Part shown: piece after piece, positions 10,132 to 25,800 of the stretch
Position numbering within the stretch: the stretch's first letter is position 1
Layout: each line of letters starts with the position of its first letter
NCBI GenBank assembly: GCA_936440205.1
Contig: OW387148.1
Coordinates: 13,633,961-13,697,960, forward strand
Length of the DNA: 64,000 bases
DNA from: Lepidonotus clava
Taxonomy: Eukaryota; Annelida; Polychaeta; Phyllodocida; Polynoidae
Direction of reading: 5' to 3'
Notes under the pieces: generated by a model
What the model was told of the DNA's origin: nothing
What the model saw: the letters and a program-made list of their open reading frames with translations, nothing else
Database searches by the model: none
Made by a program: the position numbers and the translations under genes

Positions 10132-11847
10132 AACAGAGAATGATAACAGACTTATGTAATCTCCAGTATTGAAACTTTCGGTTGTTGTCATGTAGTAGTA
10201 GTAGTAATTTTATTATAACCATGTATAACGCCAGGCACTGTGGGGTGGTATAATCCGAATTTTAGTGGTTGGGTTAAGAAGTTTCCAGGACCTTATAAGA
10301 AACACTGTCGGTGCCTCCAGGTAGGCCTAAAGGGCTAACCGCTTTCCGTGTCAGTAAGATACAACTTTCCTGGGAGTTACCTGGTCGTCAGAGTGGTGGT
10401 AAATTCCGTTGGACGGCTATGAAAAGAGCCCTATCCGGACAGGTGGCACGTATATATAGACTAATATAGGTCCTCCGGGGGCGGGCAGTGGTCTGGGACC
10501 GTGATATGGGTCTGGTGTAGGGAACAGGTTATCTGTCGGCCACCACTGCTACACCTGTGTGTATATGGGTGAGGGGACCACGACCTGTTGGCTCCTCTCC
10601 GGGAAGCACTGACCCGCTGTATGATGTATCCACCTGGCTGATGAAATCTCAAGTATTCACTTAATATACACACTTCCAATTGGTATTAATTATTCCATCC
10701 CGGGTAATGTACGTGCTCCCCGTGTTGTACTATTACTCCCCGCGCGGTGCGGACGGTCCTGTCCGTACGTCCCTGTGGTCGTCCCTCCCGGCGTCTACTA
10801 CTACCACTACCACAGCTACATGGACATGGGCCCGCGTTCCCGTGACCTAGTTTCGGGCGGTCCGTCCTGTCTCTGTCTATTGTGTGCGGGCCGCCAGCCG
10901 TGAGAGTAGTGTGTGTGTGTGTGGGTGTAGGGGGGGGGGGGGATGTTTGACCCCACCCCCTCCCCCATAAGGTGCGCCTTCCACCTTGATAATGGCCCCA
11001 GACACCTGAAGTCGACACGGAGACGGGGGATTTCTTATTTTCTCCCTACTACTGGTTTTAATGATTTACACCATTTCAACTACCTGCAACGTCAGTTTGG
11101 ACTGAATTTGTCAACAAAAACACAGGAAAACATATATACATCGAAAATATACATATAGTTGTGTATATCTATCTGTATTTAATGCATTTTTAAATAAACT
11201 TGAAACATATGAAATACTTGTGAGTATTCTGAAAATATACTTCTTGCTAGCCTTTTTAAACAGTAGACTTTAAACAATATCTATATGCCCTGATTGATAA
11301 CAAGTTAAATGTTAAAGCATTGTGACTTGTCGATGCTTTCCCAACATGTATCTTGATATAGACTAGCATGCAAATATAATGCAATAGATAAGCCATCCGC
11401 AACATGCGGCATTATGTCTGTCTCCAAAACGTGACATGGCAACATCTCTTTTATTTGACATGTGGCACTAAGTTTCATTAGTAAAATCAACGAGACTAGA
11501 AAGGACCTTTCTACTCTCGTTGGTGAAAACGACATGCGACATATTGATTTTATAAAATGACCCTCGACATCAGCACCCACTCCAAAGCCCCTTGAGAGGT
11601 CTATCTTGTCCCATGCTACAAGTTGCGGGGGTGTTTGTAGACTGTACTGGTGGATGCGAGACGGACTAGAATGTTTGTAGCGCACAGTTTATACTTGTTA
11701 TGTAACCGACCTCAGGTAATTGTGTGAAATACAAAAGGAGTGATGCCTTCATTGGGAAATATAGGACAACAGGTATGGAAACAGGATTTCCGAAAGGGAA
11801 CGGTGGGGCTGGGGGGAGGAGGGGATGTGTTCAGTACACGAGCTTAG
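10132..11847. other. Intergenic stretch, GC-rich around 10.7-10.9 kb
   Basis: No gene is recognised. 10,700-10,900 is GC-rich with many CpG, consistent with an upstream promoter or 5' untranslated exon of the minus-strand LRR-Ig gene. A G-run lies at about 10,930-10,943 beside a GT-rich stretch. 11,305-11,685 resembles 14,140-14,230 in part, suggesting dispersed repeat sequence. Confidence 0.4.
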
Positions 11848-12355
<508 letters not shown>

Positions 12356-13117
12356 ACATACTTCAGGCGGCGTTAAGATATACATATCATATCGCATATA
12401 TAATATGTATATGTGCGGTGGACAAGGACCCTTCCCAGAAACTCCCCCGTAAAAAGTGTTCTCCCCTGCTGGGAATCCGTCGAACTACAGACGTGAAGCT
12501 GTCACTCGGGCGCCACCTGGTAGAGGAGCGTGTGAGTTAACCCCAGTGGAGCACTTATCATGGCAGGGTTCATCTTTGAATGTGTATATCCATACGCGCA
12601 TATACACCCATACATACTTACATACGTATATATATATATGTATATATATAGATAATTTCAACATACATTTTCATACATGACCCATTGTAATGTTATTCAT
12701 TCTTGCACAATAAGCACTAAGGGGTATTTTTGAGCTATGCTTATTTTGTCCATTCTGCAGTTTTCTATCTTATCCGTACCATTCCATTGTTTTGCTTGCA
12801 TCATATTTTACATATTCATAATTATGGAGATGAGTGAAATGCATCAGAATACGTATTGCATTCGTCACAGTATTCAACGGCACCCTTTTCTGGTTTACAT
12901 TAAAACTGTATTAGACTCAATGTGTGTGTATGTATGCATGCCAACCATCTCCAACAAATATTGATTATTTCTGTTATGAATATATTTGGACTTAATTCAT
13001 TATGCCAGTATGGATTTAACAACAGCTTTAGTGCTTAACACATGAAACATAGAATGCTGACTCATAAAACACATATCGATACAGTCTAGTTTATGGACAC
13101 ATAGTTATAGTACTTAA

Positions 13118-13452
13118 GCCCCGGCTCCACTGCCCGGCAATCGAGTTGACTTGAGTTGAGTTGAGTCTTAGAGTGGAGCCAGGCCGGATTATGACTAGAG
13201 ACTGAGAGTTGTAGCATTTCGCTATGACTGATCCATCAGGTCGTACATGTTTAATTGTATCAGATGTACAACTCACTCGTCGGGTTATGGGGGGGGGGGG
13301 GGGGATGTGCAGTAGCCTTGTACATGTATTTTACTACAACGTATATGAAAGATGACCCAATCTTAGCCTGTGACAAGTTAGAGTCCAGACGGCCGTAGGC
13401 CCTGGAGCTACGACAGTTGAGTTTAGTTGAGTTGGGCAGTGGAGCTTGGCCT
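13118..13452. mobile_element. MITE with TTAA target duplication (piggyBac-like)
   Basis: TTAA lies at 13,114-13,117 and again at 13,453-13,456. Inverted ends share 'GCTCCACTGCCC', followed by Ser-box-like 'GAGTTGA' repeats facing inwards. The element is 335 bp and non-coding, with a G14 run near 13,293. TTAA duplication is typical of piggyBac-mobilised elements. Confidence 0.7.
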
Positions 13453-13799
13453 TTAATTATACATGCAGTACATTAGTTAAACTAACACTGCTCCTATGAA
13501 ATCTTAATGTCCTTTGGACACGGTACATTAGGTTCAATTTAAGTCTCATGGACTATTCATGTTTACTTCCTTTTTTGACTGAACGCCTCTTTCTTCGGGT
13601 CTCTGATAATCTTCTCTTTAAAACAAAACAAAGGGGAAGTTGTGTATTGCGCACATTTGCAATAGACAGGAACAAAAGAGGGCTTCTAATTATTAATCTA
13701 GCCCCATTCTGCCTGGTGGACTTATTTCAGATGTTTTTTTTTCATACCCCCTGTTGTCAGTTCTCTCTCAGTGTTCACTCACTCTGAGCTGCCTGGAGG

Positions 13800-13848
13800 A
13801 TGGCCTTACCTGTGATACACCTGGTTATCATAGCTCTCGTCCTACCTG
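13800..13848 (+). CDS. Gene A exon 1: signal peptide
   Basis: ATG at 13,800 opens MALPVIHLVIIALVLPG, a short hydrophobic secretion signal, ending at CCTG|GTAAGA in phase 1. It joins in frame to exon 2. No in-frame upstream exon is needed. Gene B's matching exon is outside the window. Confidence 0.8.
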
Positions 13849-16800
13849 GTAAGACCTAATCTAGTGAGATCATGGCGATTTCTGACTGATTTATCGACAA
13901 AGCCCTTTTTGACTGATTTATTGACAAAACCCTTTTTGACTGATTTATCGACAAAACCCTCGGAACAACTATAGAAGATAAACATGATAAACTAATTGTT
14001 ATATATTCATCTATAGTTAATACTTTTTCAAACAACTTATAAATCATGTAACGTATATAGGTACTAAATTAAGAAAATCTTGATTGATAGTTTTTAATCA
14101 CGGTAAACAGTAAATGATTATATTATTCATGAAAATGTATCTGCTTAAGCCCTGTGATTTGTCGACATATTACCCAGCATGCATCTTGGAATGCATCTTG
14201 ATCTTGGCTAAACTGCAGCTAGAATTAGGAAATTGGCTACATCCGTAGTTGGAAGAATTTCTTTTGTTTGTTTGGTTATTGGCTGCTTTACACCATGTTT
14301 AGATGCCAGGGTCTGATCTGAGCTTTTTCATCTTTCTGCCTAGATAAACCAAGATATGGTGTATTACTTTAAGGCTGAATATTGACGAAAACCGTACCTG
14401 TACGTAATATATTTAGGATAACTAAAATGAAATTAAAAGAAATAAAATAAGAATAAAAAAGGGTCATAATTATAGAGGGAAGTGATGGTGATTGAATCTT
14501 TGAGAAGGTATACACCTTGCCCCTACACTTTTACCGAGGCAAGGGCTCTTTTACTTCCCATTCTAACGAGACACATTCTGAGAAGGACAGGTTTTTGATA
14601 TAGCAGTAGTGTACCCATGGCAAGCGGGAATGAAATGTCACTATAATGTTGCAGCAATTTTCTGTTTAGTTCTGCGTTTGCTCTTGTTATGTTATTTTGA
14701 TGGCACCCAAGTGTCATACCTTAATTTAGGCATGGCATAGCATATCCTCCCACTAACAATTACAAGTATTTACCTAATCTATTATATAAAATATTTCAAT
14801 ATCATAATTTCCTAAACAATGATTAAAATATATATCAAATAATTATGTATAAGAGTTTATGGTAATCAATCATACAGAATGTTTGTTAGCACTCCCCCTC
14901 CCCCTAGTGGTCAACTGGCCTAATTAATGTAATTGGGTCAGAGGCCAAAGGTGAGGTGGTGAAATGCACCCCTGCTGTAAGGACACTCTGGGTCCAGCAG
15001 CTGAAGAGAACACACCATGTAACCACTTAGCAAAAATAGGCCTTTAGGCCTACACTCCTGGTTCTGTAGAGAAATATATCTAACATCACAACAGCTCCTG
15101 TCTTTAAGTCTTCTCTTCAATTTGTACCACACAAAACCCTATGTTCACACAAGAACATCTTTAGAATTTATCACTGCAACATTGCGCTGTGACGTTATTG
15201 CACTGTGACGTTATTGGCTGAGCAATAAATACATAAAACCAATTGAGAAGAGGGTACGAGGGGTGCTGACTCCCCGAGGACCCCCTTTGAGGTTGGTTAT
15301 GGATTTATTATACCTTTTCTGTTAGATCTGAGGTCTCAAGGAAGGATGCACAGCAATCAGTGATGGGGGGAGCTGTGATGCTGCACATGTTTTTATGTTT
15401 CTTCATATAACTTTTTTGATATCCGTCAAATCCCCAAACAGTAAGCAATTGCAAGTAAAATGTAGCTAGCTACGCTGTGCACATAATGCATATGCTAGAA
15501 TTTTTATTTCTTAATGATTTAATTTTTTTTTTTTTATGAATTATTGAAAAATATAAGTTTCTGTATCACCCATGAGGGTCATACAAGGCTGGTTATCACC
15601 CATGTTTGATACGGCGTGTGTTAAAGTCTCAACTACTAAACATGTATTACCCTAAGGTATAATAGTATTTGCTATGCTTCATTCATTATATTCAATATTG
15701 GCATTAGAATTCAGAAACAATAACAGATATCTTATTCACCAGTTTCTGAGAGGAGAGGACAAAGATGAAGGTATAGGGGATTGAATCCTTATGTAGTATA
15801 ATGGTTTGTTTGTTGAACCACCAAACTCAGTGGTTCTGGAGCACTGGGATATTTCACCCTTGCTCCTGGATGATTGAATCTATGAGGAGTCCATACCCCT
15901 ACCTTTTTTACCAAGGCAGGTGTATTTTTATAAGCACTATCCCATAGGCGGACACCACATACAATGGCCAATGGCACTAGGCCTTTAATAACCCTGTTGT
16001 TCACCACAGGGAGAATGTTTGATACCACAGCAGCAGGACAGAGACTTGAACCACCAACCTTTGGATGACGAAGCCAGCGCCCTACCACTGCACCACCAGA
16101 ACACCATGTAATGAGGCTGTATAATAGTGTGACTCTGACTGACTTACAGGTGGCTGCTGCTATGTGGTGTCCCCCGCCTCGATGACCTGGGTGGAGGCCC
16201 AGGAGTACTGCAGGAACAACCAATTGGGACAGCTGGCCGTGCTGGACAACAGCTCCCACACCATAACTACATCAGACATACCAATCACAGCCACAGTCAC
16301 AAACCTGGGGTAAGTAATGGTATAAGAAGACCCACGGGGGGGCGTCTGCGGGCCGCCCCGCTCACTGTGAACTCTTTTGTATTCAGGAATTTGCACATAT
16401 TTTTCATTTTGTTTGGGTGATTAAATAAAGAAGCACCTGAGGGAGCGTCCTCGGGTGGCCGTACAACCCATGGGGATCGTACAAACCTCGGGCTTCGCCC
16501 TCGGTACGTGACGATCTCCTATGGGTTGTACGGCCACCCTCGGCCACCCCCCACGGTGCTTCTTATTATAGTGCTCATTGCACGTTTTTTCATAACTTAA
16601 GATCACTTAGTATAATCTTCAACTGGAAGAACACATGTATAATGTGATGTTGAAATAGAATTGTTAAAAAAAAAAATCCCCATGAGTTGTACGGCCACCC
16701 GAGCATGACCCCAAAGGATTGATCTTCTATATTTTATCGCTCAGGCAATATTCTAGATAGTGTTGAACATCATGAAAATGAGGAGCAGCATGTACAGCCT

Positions 16801-19800
16801 GTCTTGTTTGGGTGATAAGATAAAGAAGGACCTTTGGGGTCATCCTTGGGTGGCCGTATGACCTATGGGAATTGTACAAACCTTGGGCTTCACCTTCGGT
16901 ATGTAACAATCCCCCATGGGTCATACTGCCATGCTGTTGACTTTAAAGGTACTTGCAACCTATCCCAGCACTGCCACCTGGTGCATACCTGTTGAACCCT
17001 CTATCATATGTGCTATTGTTATACTGCTGCTACACACAAACACTGTGTCAGTTATTACTATAGGGATGATAGAGAAGTCTATGATCAAAATGGTAAAACC
17101 TTCTGATTTTTGTACAGGATATCAATAAGATCAAGACTTAAAATCTGCAGGAATGTCAAGAAAAAAACACTACAACATTTTTATCTGAGATTTTTTGAAA
17201 TGTAAAAAAAAATCCTGCTGAATAGGTACAAGTATCTTTAATAGAGTATGATGAAACTGAATAAACTGTATCAAACCCAACTCCAGTTGATGGTCTAAGT
17301 GTCATTTTTATTTATTGTTTCATGATTAAGTAAGAATCAACATGTTTCAGTCAGCTAAGACCTTCATCAGGATTCCACTAAATAGAGGAAGAATTATCTT
17401 CAAGGGACATGTAATGTGAGGAAGATTACCCTACTACTTCTAAAATGATGTCCTTACGCATGTTACAGTCCACACACTGAACTTACATCAGGCCATACCA
17501 AGAACCAATGAAATAGGCTCTTACAAGCCAGTCCATTTGGTTGCTGATTTATAAATTAGCCTTTTAAAGGACCTGTGGGAACCAGCAAACCAGTAAGGAC
17601 ACCATAATTGAGTTCCCCTCTCCTCTATGTGGTTTCATAATGTAAGAGTTAGCAGCCCCCTCCAAACACCTATGTTATGGGTTCAAATCCAGGAGGGACC
17701 TGTTTCTAACTAAAATGTAACTCCCTCTATTATCATATGAAACACTCCTCTAGTCCCAACTTTATAACTGAATTAAAACCATTGCTAATTTCATTACAGA
17801 ATATGGATTGGCCTAAAGAAGGATGACGTTAGCGGGGCGTCCTTGGTTTGGGAGGACAGTAAAGTCCTGGACTTTACAATAGGCATGCAGATGTATGTAT
17901 CCTCCTCTGAGACAGCTGGATGCATCATGTTCTACTTCACTACTTCTCTCCTTGGCACTGAGCTGAACTTGCAAGCTGCCAGCTGTTCAGTGCTCAACAG
18001 GGCGCTCTGCAGAGTGCCTGCTCGTGAGTACACATCAATTGATAACTGAACATTGAAATGGTTCACTGGCGGATCCAGGATTTTGAAAAGAGGGGGGGCG
18101 CGCTATTGGAAAACTTTTTCTTTAATGCCTTTTGGTGGAATTTTACATTAAAAAATGCTAAATTTTCCTGTAAAGGGAGGGGCGCATGCCCCCGCCCCCC
18201 CCCCCCTCTGAATCTGCCACTGTGGTCTTTATGTTATTCTCTCTTCATCTAGGCATTATTCATTTAAATGCATGATATTCATAAATGTGATTACACATGT
18301 ATGATCTGAAACTTTGCAATAAAACATGATGCCAACCTGTGTCTCATGTAAAATGGTCTAATTGATCATTATTTACTTTCCAGGAACGATTGATTGCGAA
18401 GGAACAGACGTGTGCTTTCAGAAGGTCCAAGGTGAGCACCAGATTACTGTACAGTGCACAATACTGATTGAAACTATAAATAGTTGGTAAAGAGCTAAAC
18501 ATTTCTTTTTCTAATATAATCACATAGTTTTATTTGAAAAGAAAAGATATCTTATAATATATCTAGAGTATACTTGTCCCTTATAACCAGTGCCGATTTT
18601 CAAAATTGGCAGCAAAATTGGCCTGTGTAATTGGCATAGGCCTATGTGTCTGTGTTTACAGTTTCAGCAAATATAAATAAATGGTATCACTTGTGCTTCA
18701 AAATCTTAGTACAAATGTACTTACTTTAACTGCTTAATTGATTAAATGCTTGCAGGTCAGTAAGTGAGTAATGGATATTTTACTCTGTACTGACAGCCAG
18801 GGTCATTTTCACCGTAAAAACAGCTTGCAATGAATTCTGTCTTTGGGGATTGTATCTATGAGACGAAGGTGATAGGGTGGGCAAATAGCAGGGGACCAAA
18901 ACCCAGAAATTGTTTTTGCTGTTCCTCATCCCTTAGTGAACCCAGACATCAACCAGTAATTGCACCCAAAGAACCACTTGGTTAGTGCTGGGTCCCCCTT
19001 ATCGTTGCTTTATAATGAAGTCGAGAGTTTAGGTCCAGCATGTGTGGTCCTTTGGCGCCACTAGATTTCGGGGTCAAGTGCAACACCCAGCCAATGAGGA
19101 GTATCCCATTGTACCACGTGACACAACATGGCTGCACCCAATGAGAAACTCCCGTGTACTCTATACATTCGACAGGGGCTACTGGGGGCCTATATTCTTC
19201 CCTGGAACCCTCACAGGGTTGCTCGGAGGTTCTAGTGGGATAGGGTGAGGGATATATCACCAGCCCACAGCACTGCACGGGGATTGATTCCTTGTGTTTG
19301 ACTACTGTATGGAATAAACCATTGTGACCAGAACCTAGACTTATTTAGCATATGTCACTAATAACACTACGTGACAAACTTGAAACGCCAATTCGCCAAC
19401 TGTATGTCACTAACAACACTACATGGCACACTTAACATGTCAATTTATCAAATGCATGTCACTAATAACACTACGTGACAAACTTAAAATGTCAATTTAT
19501 CAATTGTATGTTACTAATAACACTACGTGACAAACTTAAAACGTCAATTTATCAATTGTATGTTACTAACAACACTATGTGACACACTTATAGCATCAAT
19601 TTATCAATTGCATGTTACTAATAACACTACGTGACAAACTTAAAACGTCAATTTATCAATTGTATGTTACTAATAACACTACGTGACAAACTTAAAACAT
19701 CAATTTATCAATTGTATGTCAATAACAACACTACGTGACACCCTTAACATGTCAATTTTTCATTATTTTCCAGCTCCACCAGACCTGGTTCATCACTGCC

Positions 19801-22800
19801 TGGCCTCTCATCTCAGCTATTACAACTGGCAGACTGCTCAGAACTCCTGCAAGAGTCGTAATGGCCAACTTGCCGTTCTCCGCACTGATGAAGAAATGGA
19901 TGCAATAGCAAACATAATGTAAGGTCAATTTTGGCTTTTTTTTTTTTTTTTTTTTTACAGAACCACGGTAAAAAATATATATACCTACTGAAAAAATTAA
20001 TGCTATCTTTATAGATGTTAAAGTTGCATTCTAGGCTAATTCACTCTGACAAATATATTTTCCAAATTTTAGTAGGATCAAACACATTCTGCCAGTAACA
20101 CCTATAACAAACTTGATGTAACTATTTGATCGTGCATTGTGCATGAAACCTAAATTTAGTACACAAATGAGTCTAGTTTGTCTGTTTCTTTTCAGAGCGG
20201 GGTTAAATCGTGGTGACACATTTTGGGTTGGAGGGTACATGGACGCCAAGGAGGCGCCGACATGGAGGACCAATGACGAGAAAGGTATCAGACAATTTAC
20301 CACATGAAAATATTCATTAATATAATACTGCAAACCTTTTGTGCTTTACATAGTTTCGCTCTTATCATGCATTGAGAATAATGCTCGATATGAGTGACAA
20401 TATGTACAGCATGAAAATTGATATGATGTCAGTGGAGAAAATAGAAAAATATGTATGAAATCGATATAAGCAAAGAAAACATTAAATTACCCCTTTGTGA
20501 CTATTTGGCAGTCCAAACAATTTATCATTTACAGTTGTTCAGTTGGTAGGGAGTCCACTTCAAGTTAGGGAGGTTGTGGTTTCAAACCCCAGCCAAAGAC
20601 AAAAAAATGGTGGTGGTTGCTGCTTGCCTGGCACTCAGTATGAAGTAAGAACCACAAAACCTAACTGGTCAGCCTGTTGTCAGTATAATGTGACTGGGTG
20701 GGATATTGCCTATGACATGATATCTCAGTGTGGCAGTACTATAAAGAGGGCATTGGGTCCTGCTGCCACAGATAGGCACTAGTACTTTTTTTTTATTGCT
20801 TTTATTTGGGTATTCAGGTTCAGCGTTGCCGTTCTTCAACTTAATATAACCCGGGCAGTTGATTAGGGTGTAAAGCAACCAATAACTAGCCAATTGCCAA
20901 TTCTAACATACTAAAAATTGATATTACCCTTCTCTTGCTCAGTTTAAAAATGATCATAAGATTTCTTATTTCCTGCCCACTGTGGTATCAGAATATGCCA
21001 TAACCCAGGCCTACTGGAGCAGCGTTCCAGCTGATGTCTTCACCACCGGTTCTGACCTTGGGATGTACCACGTGCCCTCCGCCCAGATCAACTCCACCAC
21101 GCGGCGCCATCTGTCACTAATATCTGCGTCCAATTCAATGCCCTTTATCTGCCAGCGGTCAATGGGCAAGTTCCTATTCTTCTGTTAAATGTATATAAAA
21201 GAGGGGTCTTAAAGCAACCCACAACCAATCCAACTACATAAATTGTCACAAATTCATGAAAATGTATATACACTTCCAACACACTCCTTGATGATTCTTA
21301 AGTGCCCTCCATATTCATTCATAAGCCATAAGAAACATTGTGATAGATCAAAAAATGTTTTTAAGGTTTTGGGTTTGTTTTGGTTTGCTCAGTGACTAAA
21401 ATACTTCTGGGAAATACCCCATGTGACCAAGTTATACCCAAGAAAATTTCAATGATGATGTCACTTCACAAAGTACTTGCAAAACATACTTATTTTAATA
21501 GAACGGGGTGGTAGGTTGCAATTTTACAAAGACAGCATATTCCAGAAACTAAATATTATAGTGAATAAAATATTTTAATGATACATTACTAAGGAAACAG
21601 GGCCACTCAAGTGGATTGATACATGGGTGCTACCCTGCCATCAATGGACTAGTCCTGAGTTAATTGCAATGTGTACTGAGCCGGAACTGGTTCAAGTGTA
21701 ACATACATGGTTGACAATAGTACAATGTACATTTCACTGGTGGAACCTGAACCTATGGCTACACTCACACCAGGTGAACTGCTGGTATATTAGAGATGCA
21801 TCTCATTCTAATAACATACCTTATGAGACAAATTTCTTCCACAAATGTATTGGCAATATAGACAAATTAATTATTAATCCTATGGTATTAATCTACTAGA
21901 AAACCTATATAGAGAACCCTGTTTGAAATAAATACAAAGTGTATATAGTGTGAACTGGATTAAAGTGGTTGATGGGGGAAATCCTATCATAGTGATGTCA
22001 TCATTTTGTGTTGTAAACAACTGAAAAGTTGTGTGGACCCACAATAACAGAATGAAGACAAAAACATTAACTGTTTTAATGAAGTTTGAGCTAGATTTCA
22101 CTCTTTGTACTTTTCCAAAGACTTCAACTATACCCCTACAATGTATTTCAACAGTTAATGGAACTTTCAATATTTTGTTACACTAAGAGGAAACATTGGT
22201 TTTGGGTTGCTTTAATATACAGGAAGCAGGTCTGGTGGCCCATTGTGCAATGACTTAATGTAACAACAAACTGTCATGTAGTGTTGCATTAACATTCTAT
22301 TGGTTTGGTTCCAGTTATGCAACCGAATAACATCTTTAGAACTTAATGTTATAATATTCTAATAATATTATCAAAAGTATAAATAATGTTATTAAAAGTA
22401 TAAATAATGTTATTATAACATTCTCTATCGGTAAGGTCCCAGCTTTACCAGAATATGACATTATTATAACACTCGGTCTTGGAGAGTCTCAAACTAACAT
22501 TATGAGATGTAACTGGTACGTAAAAGTTGGGCAGATACTGACTGCCCTGACCAAAAAAGTACAGTCACAGAACATGCTTGTTACATGGCTGCTTGCCTGG
22601 GTTTGTTGCAAAACCACTATAGTGTATTTTTCTATCGGTTCAAATTGAATCCCGTGTTGGTGATTTCAGACTATTACTGTCACCATTTGGCGAACATCGA
22701 CAACACAGAGACGCACATAACAGAGGTCAATGGTCTCATCGTGAATGTCACCTACACCTGTAACCATGGTTACATGTATGGTGACTTCTCACAGCAGAAG

Positions 22801-25800
22801 ACCTACCCCTGTAACTGTGATGGGATCGGTTATCATACATGCAGTCGTAAGTACAAGTTGTAAGTACATGTGCGGCAGTTGTCACACGCATGCGACAGTT
22901 GTCACACACATGCAACAGTTGTCAAAAATGTACGACAGTTGTCACATACGTTTGACAGTTGTCACACATGTGCAACAGTTGTCACTTGTGTGAGACAGTT
23001 GTCACACATGTGCGACATTTATCACACGCATGTAACAGTTGTCACATACATGCAACAGTTGTCACACATGTGCAACAGTTGTCACACATATGCGACAGTT
23101 GTCACACTAATGTGACAGTTGTCACACACATGTGACAGTTGTCACACACATGGGACAGTTTTCACACATGTAAGACAGTTGTCACACATGTAAGACAGTT
23201 GTCACACATGTGCAACAGTTGTCACACACATGGGACAGTTGTCACACCCGTTCGGCAGTTGTCACACATGTGCAGCAGCTGTCACTCATGTGAGACAGTT
23301 GTCACACATGATCGTGAAGCCCCATTCACCCTCGTGGATGTTTCTGTTGTAGATAGCTGTCATACCCACATTTTAATTCAGGCTTAGGATGCATGCTTGG
23401 AAATATCTAGACAACCACAGGGCTTAAGCATAGACATTTTCACTAATCATGGTATATTTTGTGGTTTAAGATGATGAGGATCAATATAAAATATTTTGTC
23501 CATTTGTTATCTTTATAAGTTTATCTTTCCTTGAGTTAGTTCGAAAATTTATTCATTATACTTTGATATATGTGACCCGATCTGACATAATGAGATGGAT
23601 GTCACAATGAGTCGCATGTCGCACATTACACCTCATTTTAAAGTCAATTAGCTAAGGAATGCTGTGGAATGGTCGTTCGACATGCGACTCATTTTGTCGG
23701 ATCGGGTCACATATAGCAAATATTCATATATTTTCTATATTTGTTCCTGTCCCTAAAATACTATAACTATAAGTCATCTATCTGTGGCAGAGAGAATCGG
23801 ATGTGATTGAACCTGTGTTTCCTCCATGTTGCAGCCATTCGGTGCAGAGATTTACCAAACTTCAGCTATGCAACTCTCACCGTGAGCGCAGACCTCTCCG
23901 TCAATTCAACTGCAACCTACACATGTAATGGAGGTAAGCGCAGTCACCTTTCTCCAAATGATCAACTTTTTTTTACATTCAAAGCTTCATCTTGATCAAG
24001 CAGCCGGTCTTCCAGCTAAGACAGCTAAATACATCACGCTTGTCACAAATATTTCGCATGCAGTTATAATAGACTTAACTCAAACAATCGATCAGCACTG
24101 TTACCAATTCAATTCATAACATGCAGGTATTTCTAGAGGTAGGATGAGATGTGATTCCATGTAGTAATAAAAGGTTGGAAGTATCAGGTTGGAACAGTTA
24201 CATGTTGGATGCAATGTTAAGATAAATCTTTATATATAACACCTGATAAAATGGTTCGTTTAATGTTATGGTTGAGAACAACCATGTTCAACAGTTGTGA
24301 ATCCTGAAGGCGATAACCCAATCCTATCCCCTTTTAGCCCAACATTGAAGTTCATCATGAAATATTTTCACAAATTGCTCCATGCTTATTCCCTAAAGAC
24401 AGTTAGGGGCCTTCCATTAAGTACGTACGCAACAAGGGGGGGTGGGGGGGTCTGAGAATTTAGAAAATCTGCATACGTTCCTGTACAATTCCAATGCGTA
24501 CTTTGGTCCAAGGGGGGGAGGGGGGTCTAGAATTTTGGAATATTTGCATACGTACTAAATGGAAGGCCCCTTACATAATGCAAAATTAATTAAAGCAATG
24601 TAGTTGGACGATTACATCTATAGTTTATCAAATAAAGCTTCGAATATTGGCCATTTCCCGATAGGAACCAATGTTAAAGTCTGTCAGCCCAACCCATATA
24701 TGCGACATAACAAAAAAGTTCTGCAACCATACTTTTTAGTCAGTCTGTTACTTACTAAGATAACATGTAATGGTCACATCATTAATGGTGAGGTTGAAAC
24801 CTTACCAAATCAGAATGTTATTATAATGTTATTTTTAGTGAGATAAAGACCAAACCAAAACAGAACACTATAAGAACATTCTTTTTGGGTTGATGAATGT
24901 AAGGAAACACAGATGATTTCGTAGAACACTGTAGACAACCAGCTTGTGACATAACAGAAATGTTCTGCAACCATACTTTTTAGTCAGGTTGTTACTTACT
25001 AAGATGGCACATAGCAATTATGTTATTGATGGTGTGGTTGAAACCTCACAAAATTAGAATATTAGAGTAATAACATTATTTTCTGGTGGGGTTGGGATCA
25101 AACCAAAATAGAATGTTATAAGGACATTCTGTTTGGATTGAAGAACGTAACCTGAATGTTATCATAGCGTTGCTGTGCAATGTCACAGCAGTACTTTGCA
25201 GCAACGTTATTGGGAGCCATCAAAATAATATAACAGGAACTAATACAGAACCAAACAAAACAGTGCTGAAATGTTATAATACCATAATATGCTTGGCTGG
25301 GAACCTATAATGTCCAAATCTATTTTGCCCTGAAATACAGCAATTTGATTTTCTGGCAAACTAGCAAAACTGTCAATTGAGAGAATTTATGAAATCATAA
25401 TGTTTAAGTAGTACTTGGGATATAGAAAATTGCAATTCTTGTTTGTTTGATCCAGTAACCCAACTCTTGGAGACAAGGATGGCTTACGTGATTATTTTGT
25501 CCAACCCTTGTCCAACTCTTGTCCAACCATGAGATGTGCCCAATGTGAGATGGGCTTATTAACACACGTAATGACAATTTCAGATTTCATAGTGCTTAAC
25601 AGTACAGGAAGCGAACCAGAATACAAGTTCAACATAACGTGCACCTTGAGCGAGGATGGTGTTAGTGCCAGCTGGTTGGACCCACCTGTCTGCGGAAGTG
25701 AGTATGAACAGTAAAATCATACATGCATCCGAGATGTTATATAGACCATGTGCGGAAATGGTCACGTGATCGCTTTTTGGTGATCACCACATGTAATCAT

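Noticed and set aside
10686-11018. 110-codon minus-strand frame
   Set aside because: GC-rich, Arg/Pro-rich, with G-homopolymer and GT repeat; no domain and no homologue recognised.
11305-11685. 126-codon minus-strand frame
   Set aside because: Partly similar to other non-coding sequence near 14.1 kb, so probably repeat; no domain.
22865-23310. CRISPR-like regular repeats
   Set aside because: There are no unique spacers: the whole 20-bp unit repeats head to tail, and the setting is an animal intron.
22745-23387. Long His/Thr/Val frames
   Set aside because: Frames through a minisatellite whose period is not a multiple of three; intronic after a good donor.
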